Source of the DNA: Enteractinococcus coprophilus
GTDB lineage: Bacteria > Actinomycetota > Actinomycetes > Actinomycetales > Micrococcaceae
DNA length: 64,000 bases
NCBI RefSeq assembly: GCF_006716305.1
Contig: NZ_VFOU01000004.1
Coordinates: 186,001 to 250,000 of the forward strand
Direction of reading: 5' to 3'
Shown one piece after another: positions 16,201-25,202 of this stretch (its first letter is position 1; each line of letters begins with the position of its first letter). Both the position numbers and the translations under genes were made by a program. Under the pieces are notes generated by a model. That model did no database searches. It was given only the letters and a program-made list of their open reading frames with translations, and was not told the origin of the DNA.

Positions 16201-16817
16201 TTGTCGAGAAATCCTTCAAGGTTGTACTGAGCGCGTTTGCGTTGGTCTGTGAGTTCAAATAGTTCGTGTTCGCGGAAGCCAAGCATGCCTGCGATCAGCA
16301 CGGTTGGAAAGACTTCGCGTTTGGTGTTGTAATCAGTGGCAGCACGGTTGTAGACGCGACGAGCAGCTTGCAGACGCTCTTCAACTTCATTGATGGTACG
16401 TTGCAGCAGCTCAACGTTCTGCCACGTGTTCATATCCGGGTAGTTCTCAATTGAGGCAAGTGCACCCGGACCCTGTTGACTTTGTTGGATCAGGTACTGC
16501 TCTGCTTCTTTCAGCGATGCGTTCAGCTCAGATTTTTCATCGACGGTCAGCTCGCGAATGGTGCGACCGGTGCGCAGCGATGTGGCTTTCAGTATCAGCT
16601 CGACTTCGGTTTGGACGATTCCAGTAGCAGCCTCGGCTTGGGCTTTGATCTGGTCAAAGCGTGTTTCTAAGGCAACGTCGATGCCTTGGAGCGCTTCCTT
16701 CGAAGCGTTGCGAGCTTTGACTAACCGGTTGTAGATCACGATGCCCCAGATAACGAGGAGAACGATGATCAGGCCGATGATGATAGGTACCCCTTCAGAC
16801 AGAAATGAGCCATCCAT
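16197..16817 (-). CDS. lemA: LemA family protein
   Basis: A 206-residue LemA protein with one N-terminal membrane helix (PIIIGLIIVLLVIWGIVIYN), then the family core RLVKARNASKEALQGIDVALETRFDQI, a long coiled helical bundle (TWQNVELLQRTINEVEERLQAARRVYNRAATDYNT) and the conserved FPTVLIAGMLGFREHELFE. LemA proteins sit in the membrane with a large exposed helical domain; their biochemical role is not settled. GAAGGATGTG precedes the ATG. It is the first gene of a pair with the DUF3137 protein. Confidence 0.92.
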   Translation of the reverse strand: MDGSFLSEGVPIIIGLIIVLLVIWGIVIYNRLVKARNASKEALQGIDVALETRFDQIKAQAEAATGIVQTEVELILKATSLRTGRTIRELTVDEKSELNASLKEAEQYLIQQSQQGPGALASIENYPDMNTWQNVELLQRTINEVEERLQAARRVYNRAATDYNTKREVFPTVLIAGMLGFREHELFELTDQRKRAQYNLEGFLDK

Positions 16818-16958
16818 AACATCACATCCTTCGGTCCTTTAGTAACGTGAGAAGACTTCGCCCACAGCACAGAACCGCTGCAAACAACCTAAAAGGATAC
16901 CGGGGATGGTCTAAACAAGCTACCTCTGGGGTGCGATTACTTGAAAACCACAGAAAAT

Positions 16959-17522
16959 CTATGCGGTCCGTTCGTAGCGTAGGTAGACCGTACCGTTTTC
17001 GAAGGTGCGCTGTTCGACAAGCACCACGCCCAAGCGCACCCCTTCGGGCAGGGCTTTTAGGCCGCCACCTATGATGATCGGCACAATAAAGAATTCAAAG
17101 CGCTCGATGAGCCCGGCACGAATGGCATCGGCTGCTGTGGTCGGGCCGAAGATCTCGACGACTCCTTCGGCTTCTTGACCGATGCGTTGTACGCGTTCAA
17201 CGTCCAGGTCGGGTACGAGTTCGTCGTCGGCAACCATATCTGTTGGGCTCAGGGTGGATGAGGCAACGATTTTGTCGATGTGCTGCCAGAGGCGGCCGAA
17301 GACTTTTTCGGCGGGCGTGGCCTCGTCGGAATCGGGGTAGGTATCCCAGAAGTGCATGAGCTCATAGGTTTTGCGTCCCATGATCTCCGTGGAGACTTCG
17401 CTCATGCGTTGCAGGTGAGCGTCGAAGATCTCCGGACTGGGCGTGGCCCACTGGAAGTCGCCGTCGGTATCGGCAATGTAGCCATCCAGCGACATCACGG
17501 CTGTATAGCTGAGTATTCCCAT
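16959..17522 (-). CDS. Dihydrofolate reductase family (RibD C-terminal-like) protein
   Basis: A 187-residue protein of the DHFR-like reductase family: MGILSYTAVMSLDGYIADTD at the start, MGRKTYELM, KIVASSTLSP, a cofactor-contacting EGVVEIFGPTTAADAI, and the closing FFIVPIIIGGGLKALPEG with TVYLRYER. AAGGAGG stands 5 nt before the ATG, which excludes a much longer in-frame extension to 17924. These proteins are NADPH reductases of mostly unknown substrate. A decayed relative lies at 28177-28740. Confidence 0.87.
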   Translation of the reverse strand: MGILSYTAVMSLDGYIADTDGDFQWATPSPEIFDAHLQRMSEVSTEIMGRKTYELMHFWDTYPDSDEATPAEKVFGRLWQHIDKIVASSTLSPTDMVADDELVPDLDVERVQRIGQEAEGVVEIFGPTTAADAIRAGLIERFEFFIVPIIIGGGLKALPEGVRLGVVLVEQRTFENGTVYLRYERTA

Positions 17523-17605
17523 GACGTCGTCCTCCTTGTGACGCAGGCTCGCGGGTGCCGTCGCGGCAGACGCGGATGCTGCCACAAAGTCTACTCGTGT
17601 GCGCC

Positions 17606-18271
17606 TTAGACGTGTAGACGTTTGGCAAGTTCGTGCCGGACTTCCGCCCCGCGATAGACCTGGATGACCACCAGCGCGATCACGCTGACGGCGACGCAGA
17701 TGGCCGATGGCAGGGTGGTGGTGACCCAGCTGAAGACTAAGAACACAATGGGCAGCAGGCCCAGCAGGATCGTGATGCCGCTGTAAACGATGTAATTGCC
17801 CACTTCGATGCGCATCGAGCGGACCGTGATCAAAAGGGCCAAGATGGACGAGCCACAGACGATTGGGATGGCGTAGTTCAGCGACCACCCCTGCCAGCCG
17901 TTGAGGTAGTCCCAGTAGAGACACACCAGTCCGACGATGAGGACCAAATATACGATGCTTTTGGCAACGTTACGACGTTTGCGCACCGCCATCACGGCAA
18001 CCAACCACATGGTGACGACGCCCAGCCAGACGGAGCGCACCGCGCCGAATTCTGCTGGGCCACGGCCCAAGAACAGTTGGACGGCAAAGGAGCCCAGGAT
18101 GATCGCTAAAGAACCAAAAAACAGCAGCCGGAAGATGCGGCGTCGAGAGAAGCTCAGTGCCACGGCCGGAAATGGGCTGGGCGAAGCATGGCCTCTGGTC
18201 GGTTCTTGGCACAGTGGGCAATGTTGCCAGTCGCCGGCGATTTCGACTGAGCAGTCGTGACAGCGTTTCAT
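17606..18271 (-). CDS. DUF6320-like zinc-ribbon membrane protein
   Basis: A 221-residue protein starting with a zinc ribbon (CHDCSVEIAGDWQHCPLC), then a basic linker and about six membrane helices from residue 46 on. The ribbon-plus-membrane layout matches the DUF6320 family. It is the last gene of an overlapping three-gene operon: its ATG overlaps the acyltransferase stop by 4 nt. No reaction can be assigned. The tight coupling suggests that it anchors the acyltransferase/hydrolase pair or works with it at the membrane. Confidence 0.75.
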   Translation of the reverse strand: MKRCHDCSVEIAGDWQHCPLCQEPTRGHASPSPFPAVALSFSRRRIFRLLFFGSLAIILGSFAVQLFLGRGPAEFGAVRSVWLGVVTMWLVAVMAVRKRRNVAKSIVYLVLIVGLVCLYWDYLNGWQGWSLNYAIPIVCGSSILALLITVRSMRIEVGNYIVYSGITILLGLLPIVFLVFSWVTTTLPSAICVAVSVIALVVIQVYRGAEVRHELAKRLHV

Positions 18272-19617
18272 GATTCGAGTTCCTCGGCGAGCTCGAATTC
18301 GGTTACTCGGGCGGCAGCTACGGTCACGGCTATACCTTGGTCGGTGAGGTAGCGGGCGAATTCTTTGATGTGATCGGTTTCGATAAAGGGCGAGGTAAAA
18401 CTAATGGTCAGCAGTCCGGCATGCGACATCACGCACATCTGTGGTCGCACCGCGGAGACGTGGAAGGCCATGGCCCCCACGTGCGATTCGATGGCCTCGG
18501 GCAGAGTCACGCGCCCAAGGTTGGACACCGAGACGGTCAGACCACGGTTGTTGGCCCAGTTGAGGCCCCGCAGGATGACATCTTTCAGCGGGCGTGGCAC
18601 GACACGTAACAGCGGCGAACGTTCAACGCGAGTCAATCGACGCAGCTTCTTGCCCAGGGCTTCCGGAGAGGCTTTCGGCCGGAATTGCTGTTCCAGCTGC
18701 CGACCGACTGAGGCGATGTCGTCTGGGCCTTCACCGTAAGTATGTTCCACGCGCACCGTTGCAAAAAAGTTTCGGGGTGATACCGATGGGAAAAACTGGC
18801 GTAGATTGACCGGGATGGTGGCTGCGAGTGTACGGGAGCGGCCGAAACCATCGGAGGAGCGGCGAATTGCTTCAAAAAACAGGGCGGTCAGATACATGGT
18901 CATCGACACACCCTCGGCCTTTGCCAGGGTCAGGACATCGTTGGCCGAAGCCGTCAACTCTACAGCGCGGGTTCGGTAGTCCGGTGTGCGGGTCCCGGTG
19001 ACTTGGAAGACTTTGGTGGTGGTTGTCAGGCTCGATTCGACCTCGACTTCAGCGGCCCGCTCATCGGTGGTGCTGGGTCGTCGGAAGTATTGGGCAAAGC
19101 TATCCACCGCCAGGTCTCGTGCGGCGATATTTTCATCGGCTGCACCCGGCTGGGCGATGAGCTGAGCTGTGGAGGTGTCTTCGATGTCAGGTTGCTGGGG
19201 GTAGCGCGACCGGATGTATTCGGTGACCAGGTCCGTCAGAAACCACAGGGCTCCGGTGCCGTCCGACAGGGCGTGAAAGATCTCCAGGATGATGCGGTTC
19301 TGGTGGTACATCACTCGGAAGAGCAGACCGGTTCGATCGGCGTCATAAATTGGTGCGCAGGTCGGTTGATTATCGGGGGTGACGGTGGGGCGCAAATCGC
19401 TGTCTTGGAGGTAGTACCAAAAGATCGCCCGACGTAACACCGCGTGATAGAGCGTAAAGCGGTCGTAGGTGATATCAAGCGCGACCTGCAGCAACTGCGG
19501 ATCGACATGGTGATCCAACTCAGCGCTGAGACGGAACACTTTTGTGTCAGTTTCACTGCGTGCTGCCAAAAAGATGTTCGAGGCGTTATCTAAGCGGACC
19601 CATTTCCGGCGTGTCAT
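18268..19617 (-). CDS. Condensation-domain-like acyltransferase (alcohol acetyltransferase/PapA type)
   Basis: A 449-residue protein of the CoA-dependent acyltransferase/condensation superfamily. The active-site HxxxDG motif is present as HALSDGTGALWF (about residue 117). Other fitting segments are LHHVD-like HHVDPQLLQVALD near the N-terminus and VSNLGRVTLPEAIESHVGAMAFHVS, with TISFTSP near the C-terminus. Such enzymes transfer acyl groups to alcohols or build lipids. It overlaps the hydrolase gene upstream (4 nt) and DUF6320 downstream (4 nt). The product of the operon is unknown; an ester or lipid modification is the simplest guess. Confidence 0.75.
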   Translation of the reverse strand: MTRRKWVRLDNASNIFLAARSETDTKVFRLSAELDHHVDPQLLQVALDITYDRFTLYHAVLRRAIFWYYLQDSDLRPTVTPDNQPTCAPIYDADRTGLLFRVMYHQNRIILEIFHALSDGTGALWFLTDLVTEYIRSRYPQQPDIEDTSTAQLIAQPGAADENIAARDLAVDSFAQYFRRPSTTDERAAEVEVESSLTTTTKVFQVTGTRTPDYRTRAVELTASANDVLTLAKAEGVSMTMYLTALFFEAIRRSSDGFGRSRTLAATIPVNLRQFFPSVSPRNFFATVRVEHTYGEGPDDIASVGRQLEQQFRPKASPEALGKKLRRLTRVERSPLLRVVPRPLKDVILRGLNWANNRGLTVSVSNLGRVTLPEAIESHVGAMAFHVSAVRPQMCVMSHAGLLTISFTSPFIETDHIKEFARYLTDQGIAVTVAAARVTEFELAEELES

Positions 19618-20627
19618 GTTGGATCCTTTGTTTGAGCTTCATCGTCCAGAAAGGCGTTGATCACCTCATAGGCTTCCCGGACCGCTCGAGCCAGCCGCGG
19701 CAACGCAATGAACCCGTGTAAGGCGCCGTTGACCCGGTGAACGTGCACGTTATTGTCAGCCCCGCGCAACGCCTGACCATAGGCTTCGCCCTCATCTCGC
19801 AGCAGGTCCAGCTCGGCGGTGATGATCAAAGTGCGGGGCTGATCTTTCAGGTCGCGTGCCATCAGCGGCACCACGTTCCAGTCTTTTCGTCCGTTGGGGT
19901 CTGGAACGTAGAGCTCAAAATAGGCTTGCACTTCGGCGTTGGTCAGGCGCAGACCTTCACCATGTTCTCGGACTGAGTCAAATGGCGAGGTGTCGGCATT
20001 GTGATCCCAGTACGTCACCGGGTACAGCAGAATCTGGCGGGACACACCCCGATGCCCCTCGTCACGCAGTTGTAGTGAAACCACCGCTGCGAGATTGGCT
20101 CCTGCCGAGTCGCCGATCAGCACGATGTTGTCGGCATTTTCGATACCCACGGGGGTGGGGTCATCGAGCAGGCTGCGAATGATCTGGTAGCAATCCTCGA
20201 GGCCAGCCGGAAATGGGTGTTCTGGTGCGAGTCGGTAGTCAACGGCGACGACAACGGCCCCCGTCAGATCGGCCATGTTCATGCAGGTTGGGGTGTAACT
20301 GTCGACATCGCCAATAACCCAGCCGCCCCCGTGAAAGAAGACCAGCACGTCGTCGCGCGTCTGCTCTTTGGGGTGAAAGACCCTGACGGGAATGTGGTGC
20401 GTGCCGGCTTCGGAGGGAACTTCGTAGTCCACGGCGCGGTTCGTCGGAACGCGCGGTACTGCAAGTTGTCGTTGGAATCTGCGGACTTTTTCATAGTCTT
20501 CACGCATATCAACCCGTGGCGCAGCAAAAAGCCCGAGGATCGCCCGCACAAAGCGGTTGACCGGCGAGCGCTGCTCGGCATTATTGGTTTGGCGTTTCGC
20601 CCTACCCCGTGTCCACATAGCCCCCAT
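19614..20627 (-). CDS. Alpha/beta hydrolase (hormone-sensitive lipase-like esterase)
   Basis: A 337-residue esterase. The oxyanion-hole motif is FFHGGGWVIGD (about residue 95), the nucleophile lies in GDSAGANLAAV (about residue 172), the acid is probably the Asp in TAELDLLRDEG and the base is in GALHGFIALP. This is the HSL/type IV carboxylesterase pattern. It is the first gene of the hydrolase - acyltransferase - DUF6320 operon, with start-stop overlaps throughout, so a shared ester or lipid substrate is likely. GTG/ATG choices near the N-terminus leave an uncertainty of a few residues. Confidence 0.86.
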   Translation of the reverse strand: MGAMWTRGRAKRQTNNAEQRSPVNRFVRAILGLFAAPRVDMREDYEKVRRFQRQLAVPRVPTNRAVDYEVPSEAGTHHIPVRVFHPKEQTRDDVLVFFHGGGWVIGDVDSYTPTCMNMADLTGAVVVAVDYRLAPEHPFPAGLEDCYQIIRSLLDDPTPVGIENADNIVLIGDSAGANLAAVVSLQLRDEGHRGVSRQILLYPVTYWDHNADTSPFDSVREHGEGLRLTNAEVQAYFELYVPDPNGRKDWNVVPLMARDLKDQPRTLIITAELDLLRDEGEAYGQALRGADNNVHVHRVNGALHGFIALPRLARAVREAYEVINAFLDDEAQTKDPT

Positions 20628-20705
20628 CCTATGGCAGAACCAGTGGAGCCCCGTCCTTGGGTGACGGCAGCACCGTCACCCGAGAACAGTCACCACTTGG
20701 TGCTT

Positions 20706-21521
20706 TTAGCGTGAGTCGACCTGGTCCATGGATTTTGGTGCATGCCAGAGGTCTTCGCCCCGGCCGATCGCATCGAAACCACCGTCAACATAGATCACTT
20801 GGCCTGTCATAGACCGGTTGAGTCCTGAGACCAGGAAAACTAAGACATCTGCGATATCCTCGGGTCGCTGGGCGCCGTTATACGGTGCCGGCATTGCCCC
20901 AAAGGCCATGTCCCGGCCCTCCTGGGTAGACAGCAATTGTGTGGTCATCGGAGTTGCGACCACGCCCGGGCCGACCGCATTGATACCGATACCTGCACCA
21001 GCAAACTCCTCGGTAGGAGCAACCCGACGCACCCAGGTGGCTATAGCCCGCTTGGAGGCGGAGTAGTTGGCATACCCGGCCATCTGGCCTTGATCGGCAA
21101 GCGACTGACCATATTCGAGTGCTTCAGATTCTTGATCGTCAAGTAGTAGCTTCACCAGATGCGGATCGGTGGGCTGCAGACTTGCAGCAGAGGCGGTGAT
21201 GGCAACCCGCCCATTTTCCGATTGAGCCAACAGCCGCCGAAATGCGTGCACTGTATTGCGAGCGCCAAAGAAATTGACTTTCAGATCAAGGGGTGTATTT
21301 GTCTGAGTGCCAGCATTGGCGATCACCCCGTCGACCTGGCCGTATTGCTCTTCTACTTGTCTGACGACGTCATCGACCGCCGAGCGATCGGACAGGTCTA
21401 CCTCGAATTCGGCGTTTTTCAGATCCAATCCGATCGCGGTATCACCACGATCTTCGACCAGCTGGGCACACATCGCACCAATCCCAGAACCTGCTCCGGT
21501 GACTACAATATTTCGGGCCAT
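20706..21521 (-). CDS. SDR family oxidoreductase
   Basis: A 271-residue short-chain dehydrogenase. The cofactor motif is VVTGAGSGIG, the structural motif is DGVIANAG, and the catalytic Tyr-Lys is YSASK (in GYANYSASKRAIATWVRR) with an upstream Ser in ITASAASL. VGPGVVATPM and GQVIYVDGGFDAI complete the fold. A segment between the Ser and Tyr is longer than usual, resembling 3-alpha-hydroxysteroid dehydrogenase-like SDRs. ATG 21521 is chosen because AAAGGA sits 6 nt upstream; an ATG at 21527 lies right on that site. The substrate is unknown. Confidence 0.86.
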   Translation of the reverse strand: MARNIVVTGAGSGIGAMCAQLVEDRGDTAIGLDLKNAEFEVDLSDRSAVDDVVRQVEEQYGQVDGVIANAGTQTNTPLDLKVNFFGARNTVHAFRRLLAQSENGRVAITASAASLQPTDPHLVKLLLDDQESEALEYGQSLADQGQMAGYANYSASKRAIATWVRRVAPTEEFAGAGIGINAVGPGVVATPMTTQLLSTQEGRDMAFGAMPAPYNGAQRPEDIADVLVFLVSGLNRSMTGQVIYVDGGFDAIGRGEDLWHAPKSMDQVDSR

Positions 21522-21752
21522 AACCATTCCTTTCAGACAACCGATAAGGTGCTCGGTTTCATTTCATGACAACCCTGTTTGGGTGTTGTCTTTCCAGCAA
21601 AACGATTCGACGCCGCCACCGTCAAGTCGCGGAGTTCTTGTAGTTGGAAACGACCCCCTGTTTTAGCACGAAATTTCCGTTAGTCTTGATAACCCAAGGT
21701 TCACGACAAGTGCGGCGTAGTGGCGTACTGCCTTGAAGAAAGAACACTCATC

Positions 21753-22670
21753 ATGTCGACACCTCCCCCACTGTTCACTACCGAATTCTCCACGCCCACA
21801 CCTGTGCTCTTAGATACCGATATTGGTTCCAATGTGGATGATCTGCTGGCTTTGTTATTTATGTTGGGTAGCCGAAACTTGCGGCTGGTGGGCGTGACCA
21901 CCGTATACGGCGACACTCGCCTTCGAGCCAAAATTGCTGCCGCGACCCTGTCCTTAGCGGGACGAGATGGCATTCCGATTGGTTTTGGCAGCGAAGAACC
22001 CCGATCAGGCCGAGATGTTTTCTGGGCCGGCCACGAAGGTGAAGGCTTCGATCTTAGCCACGTCGAAGACCCGGAGACTACGGCAGCCTCAGTTTATGCT
22101 CAAGCGCTGCAAAAGTACGGTTCTCAGCTGGTCATTGCCGCCATCGGCCCTCTCACAAATGCAGCCGAAGCTCTTGAAGACTCCAAAGTAAAGCCACGGT
22201 GTGTGGTGGCCATGGCTGGCCAATTCGAAGAAGGCCGGCCGGATCATAATGTTTTCTCCGACGCCGTAGCGGCAGGGCGCTTCATGGAATTAGGTATCCC
22301 CATTATTTGCATTGGCATTGAGCTGTGTCGCCAGGTGCCGTATGACCCGACGGATTTGGAAACGATCCAACGGGCGCGCCCTGCACATCGGCTCACGCAG
22401 TTGATAGTGGAGCAGTCTCGGACGTGGTGGCAACAGCAGGGACTAGAGCAATCTAATCCGTGTGATCCGCTGACGCTACTGGCGCTGAGTCATCCTGAAG
22501 TTTTTGAATTTCAACAGGCCAAGATTCAGTTCCCGGCCTACGGCAGTCAAGCTGGTCAGACACGCTGGATGTCTTCCGACTACGGCCACCAATGGTTCGC
22601 CACAGGGGTTGATGTGCCACGTGCACGACGTCTGATCCTAGACACCGTGATTCGTGGAATGCAGTCCTGA
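21753..22670 (+). CDS. Inosine-uridine nucleoside hydrolase family protein
   Basis: A 305-residue nucleoside hydrolase. The calcium- and ribose-binding motif VLLDTDIGSNVDDLLALLFML (here DTDIGSNVDD, versus the common DTDPGxDD) opens the protein, followed by AAIGPLTNAAEAL and, later, a FSDAVAAGRFMELG segment. PCDPLTLLAL carries the C-terminal acidic residue. These enzymes cleave the N-glycosidic bond of nucleosides for salvage. The start at 21753 has a weak AAGAAAG site; an alternative at 21720 lacks one. It is a single gene. Confidence 0.84.
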   Translation: MSTPPPLFTTEFSTPTPVLLDTDIGSNVDDLLALLFMLGSRNLRLVGVTTVYGDTRLRAKIAAATLSLAGRDGIPIGFGSEEPRSGRDVFWAGHEGEGFDLSHVEDPETTAASVYAQALQKYGSQLVIAAIGPLTNAAEALEDSKVKPRCVVAMAGQFEEGRPDHNVFSDAVAAGRFMELGIPIICIGIELCRQVPYDPTDLETIQRARPAHRLTQLIVEQSRTWWQQQGLEQSNPCDPLTLLALSHPEVFEFQQAKIQFPAYGSQAGQTRWMSSDYGHQWFATGVDVPRARRLILDTVIRGMQS

Positions 22671-22744
22671 CCGGTTTGTCCTTGAGAACCCGCACGATCT
22701 ACTCTCGGCCCACGCGGCTGAAAGAGCCTCGGCAGTAAGGGAGG

Positions 22745-23773
22745 TTATTGAGCGTTGCTGTGGGCTTTTTGCACCTCGAGATCGTGCTTTTCTTGGCGTG
22801 CTGACCGATAGCGGAAGAACAGCGCCAGCAAGCCACCGGAGATGTTGTGCCACACACTGAAAACGGCAGCGGGAAGGGCTGCAACCGGGCTGAAGTGTGC
22901 TGCGGCCAGCGTCGCTGCCAGACCCGAGTTCTGCATGCCCACTTCGACTGACGTGGTGCGTGCCACGCGTTCTGGATATTTGAACACCCGCGCTGCGAAG
23001 TAGCCCAGCAAGTATCCCAAGCCGTTATGCAAGATGACGACGGCCAACACCAGCAGACCTGCTTCGACGATACGGTCGGCGGACCCCGAGACCACGGCGA
23101 TCACAACGTAAGAAATACCCAACACACTCACCCATGGCAACAGGGGCAGCACTTTCTCGACCCAGCTGCGCAGCAACCAACGGACCAAGAGTCCTGCAAC
23201 GATCGGGATGAGGACCATCTGCACGATCGACATGGCCATGGATCCTGCATCTACGGGTAACAGGGTGCCGGCCAACCACAGCGTCAGCAGCGGTGTGAAG
23301 ATCGGTGCCAGCAGTGTCGAAACCGAGGTCATGGTGACCGACAGTGCCACATCACCTTTCGCAAGGTACGTGATGACGTTCGAGGAGGTGCCACCTGGCG
23401 CACAACCCACCAAAATCACCCCGACGGCTAGTTCGGGTGGTAGTTGGAAAACAAATACCAATGCCACCGCCACGGCAGGCATCAGCACATACTGGGCGAT
23501 GACGCCGAGCAGAATCGGCAGCGGCCGCTTGATGACCAGTGCGAAGTCCGGGATGGTCAGTGTGATCCCCATGGCGAACATAATGACACCTAGGGCAATG
23601 CTGGTGTACTGGGCTAGCGGTGCCGTCTGGGTCGGGAACAGGAACCCGATGAGAAATGCGGCGATAATGATGACGGGAAAGACCGTCACTGCGATGCGAG
23701 CTGACCGGTCTTCGCTCGATCGTCCCGCAGCCGGTGGCTGACCGGGCTGTTCTGTCTTAACTGGCTCCGCCAT
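22745..23773 (-). CDS. Bile acid:sodium symporter family (BASS) transporter
   Basis: A 342-residue membrane protein with nine to ten helices, a polar N-terminal tail and a polar C-terminal tail. Family features include LGVIMFAMGITLTIPDF, LVGCAPGGTSSNVITYLAKGD (the unwound helix with the sodium-binding region) and SVEVGMQNSGLAATLAAAHF. BASS proteins move organic anions (bile acids, pantoate, pyruvate-like acids) with sodium. The substrate cannot be told. It is monocistronic and convergent with the nucleoside hydrolase. Confidence 0.88.
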   Translation of the reverse strand: MAEPVKTEQPGQPPAAGRSSEDRSARIAVTVFPVIIIAAFLIGFLFPTQTAPLAQYTSIALGVIMFAMGITLTIPDFALVIKRPLPILLGVIAQYVLMPAVAVALVFVFQLPPELAVGVILVGCAPGGTSSNVITYLAKGDVALSVTMTSVSTLLAPIFTPLLTLWLAGTLLPVDAGSMAMSIVQMVLIPIVAGLLVRWLLRSWVEKVLPLLPWVSVLGISYVVIAVVSGSADRIVEAGLLVLAVVILHNGLGYLLGYFAARVFKYPERVARTTSVEVGMQNSGLAATLAAAHFSPVAALPAAVFSVWHNISGGLLALFFRYRSARQEKHDLEVQKAHSNAQ

Positions 23774-23907
23774 CGTTATGTCCTACCCTCTCACGTGCTG
23801 TGTGTAGTCGCACCTACTCCAGTGCTCTATGCAACTTAGCAGCCGGACGAAGCTGCATCTTGGGTATGACGAATAACTTGAAGATTTGAGCAGAGGACGA
23901 CAGGTTT

Positions 23908-24384
23908 GTGGTGAACGAGAGGGGCTACTTTCGGCTCACCTCGAAGAGTACTGTTGATGTCATGACACGCAATATCTCGGCTGCATCGATCGCTGGGATG
24001 CAGGCACGTCCCCCGCTACCTCAGCGGCGTCTTGACGCACCGCAGCGTTTCCTGCTTGCCTGTGGGCTGTTACTCATCGCTTCGGGAGTCTTCCACGGTA
24101 TTGTTTTATTAGTCACGAATGGGTCATTCGACGGGCCACTGTCGTGGCGCAAACCGTTGTTATTTGGGTTGTCTTTTGGCATCACTGCGGTCACCATCGC
24201 GCTGGTTGCTTTACCCCTACGACTACGCCGGTCAGTGTCCTGGCTCGAAGTTGGTGTCCTCATACTTGCTTTGCTATTGCTGGTTGGTAGCGGGGTAGCA
24301 ACTCTGGCTGCCGTGAATTGGCACAAGCTTCAGCACCTAAGGTTAAAAACCACACGGCGACTCAGTTATGAGATGCGGTTGTAG
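23908..24384 (+). pseudogene. Truncated membrane protein abutting the exporter operon
   Basis: A 158-residue frame with about three hydrophobic segments after residue 50 (FLLACGLLLIASGVFHGIVLL, the SWRKPLLFGLSFGITAVTIALV stretch and VGVLILALLLLVGSGVATLA). From memory, relatives with the SWRKP...FGLSFG pattern are about twice as long. The frame runs 19 bp into the convergent ABC permease gene and ends in an unrelated-looking basic tail (KTTRRLSYEMRL). I infer a 3'-truncated gene, but an intact small membrane protein cannot be excluded. GTG 23908 has AGAGGA about 10 nt upstream; an ATG at 23962 is possible. Confidence 0.5.
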
Positions 24385-25202
24385 ATCCGCAGTGCGATAG
24401 GGGCAAAGATCGCGGTAATGAGCACTGATACCCCGACCACAATGAGCAGGTTCTGCAAATTCGCTACGCCGTTCATGAGATCTCGGAGGGTGTCTACTAA
24501 TTGGCTTACCGGGTTCGCGTTGACGAAGCCCTGGAGCCACGTTGGCATCGTTTCTGGTGGTGCGAACACCGAGCTGATGAAGGTCAAGGGAAACAAGATC
24601 AGTACGGAGACACCTTGAACTGCGCTGGGCGTGCGTACCTTGAGCCCGATGACCAACCACATCCAACTCAAGGCAAAGCAGAACATGAACAACACGGCAA
24701 TGGCCGCCACTATGCCAAGTACCCCGCCTGGGGCACGATACCCAAGGAGAAACCCGACCACCAGAGTCAGTGCCGTAGCGATGCCATACCGTAGCGAGTC
24801 AGCCAGTAGCGCTCCCACCAGGTGGGCTGGCCGCCAGACCGGCTGAGTACGGTACCGATCAAAGACGCCTTTTTCTATGTCAGTGTTGATCGTCATTGCC
24901 GTGTATATCGTCAGGAAGAGGACAGTCTGCGTGAGAATGCCAGGTAGTGCAAACTGCAGATACTCTTCGGGTGTTCCACTGATCGCGCCACCGAAAACGT
25001 AGGTGAACATCAACACGAATAGCACGGGATAGAGGACGGCGTCGAGCAGTTGTTCGGGTACGTGTCTGATCTTGAGCAATGAACGTCGAGTGAAGGTTAG
25101 CACCGCTAATCCCGGACCGATCAGACGGACAGATCCGGTGGTGGCTAAAGCATCTTCCAACCGAACCGTGAATTGTTCGTCGCGATGATTTTCAACGGTC
25201 AT
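24366..25202 (-). CDS. ABC-2 type exporter permease (DrrB-like)
   Basis: A 278-residue permease with six membrane helices. Family features are the N-terminal LIGPGLAVLTFTRRSLLKIRHVPEQLLDAVLYPVLFVLMFTYVFGGAI, then the FDRYRTQPVWRPAHLVGALLADSLRY cytoplasmic loop and the C-terminal FPLTFISSVFAPPETMPTWLQGFVNANPVSQLVDTLRDL. This is the DrrB pattern of drug or lipid exporters. Its start overlaps the end of the ATPase gene by 11 nt, so the pair is coupled. The substrate is unknown. Confidence 0.9.
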   Translation of the reverse strand: MTVENHRDEQFTVRLEDALATTGSVRLIGPGLAVLTFTRRSLLKIRHVPEQLLDAVLYPVLFVLMFTYVFGGAISGTPEEYLQFALPGILTQTVLFLTIYTAMTINTDIEKGVFDRYRTQPVWRPAHLVGALLADSLRYGIATALTLVVGFLLGYRAPGGVLGIVAAIAVLFMFCFALSWMWLVIGLKVRTPSAVQGVSVLILFPLTFISSVFAPPETMPTWLQGFVNANPVSQLVDTLRDLMNGVANLQNLLIVVGVSVLITAIFAPIALRIYNRIS

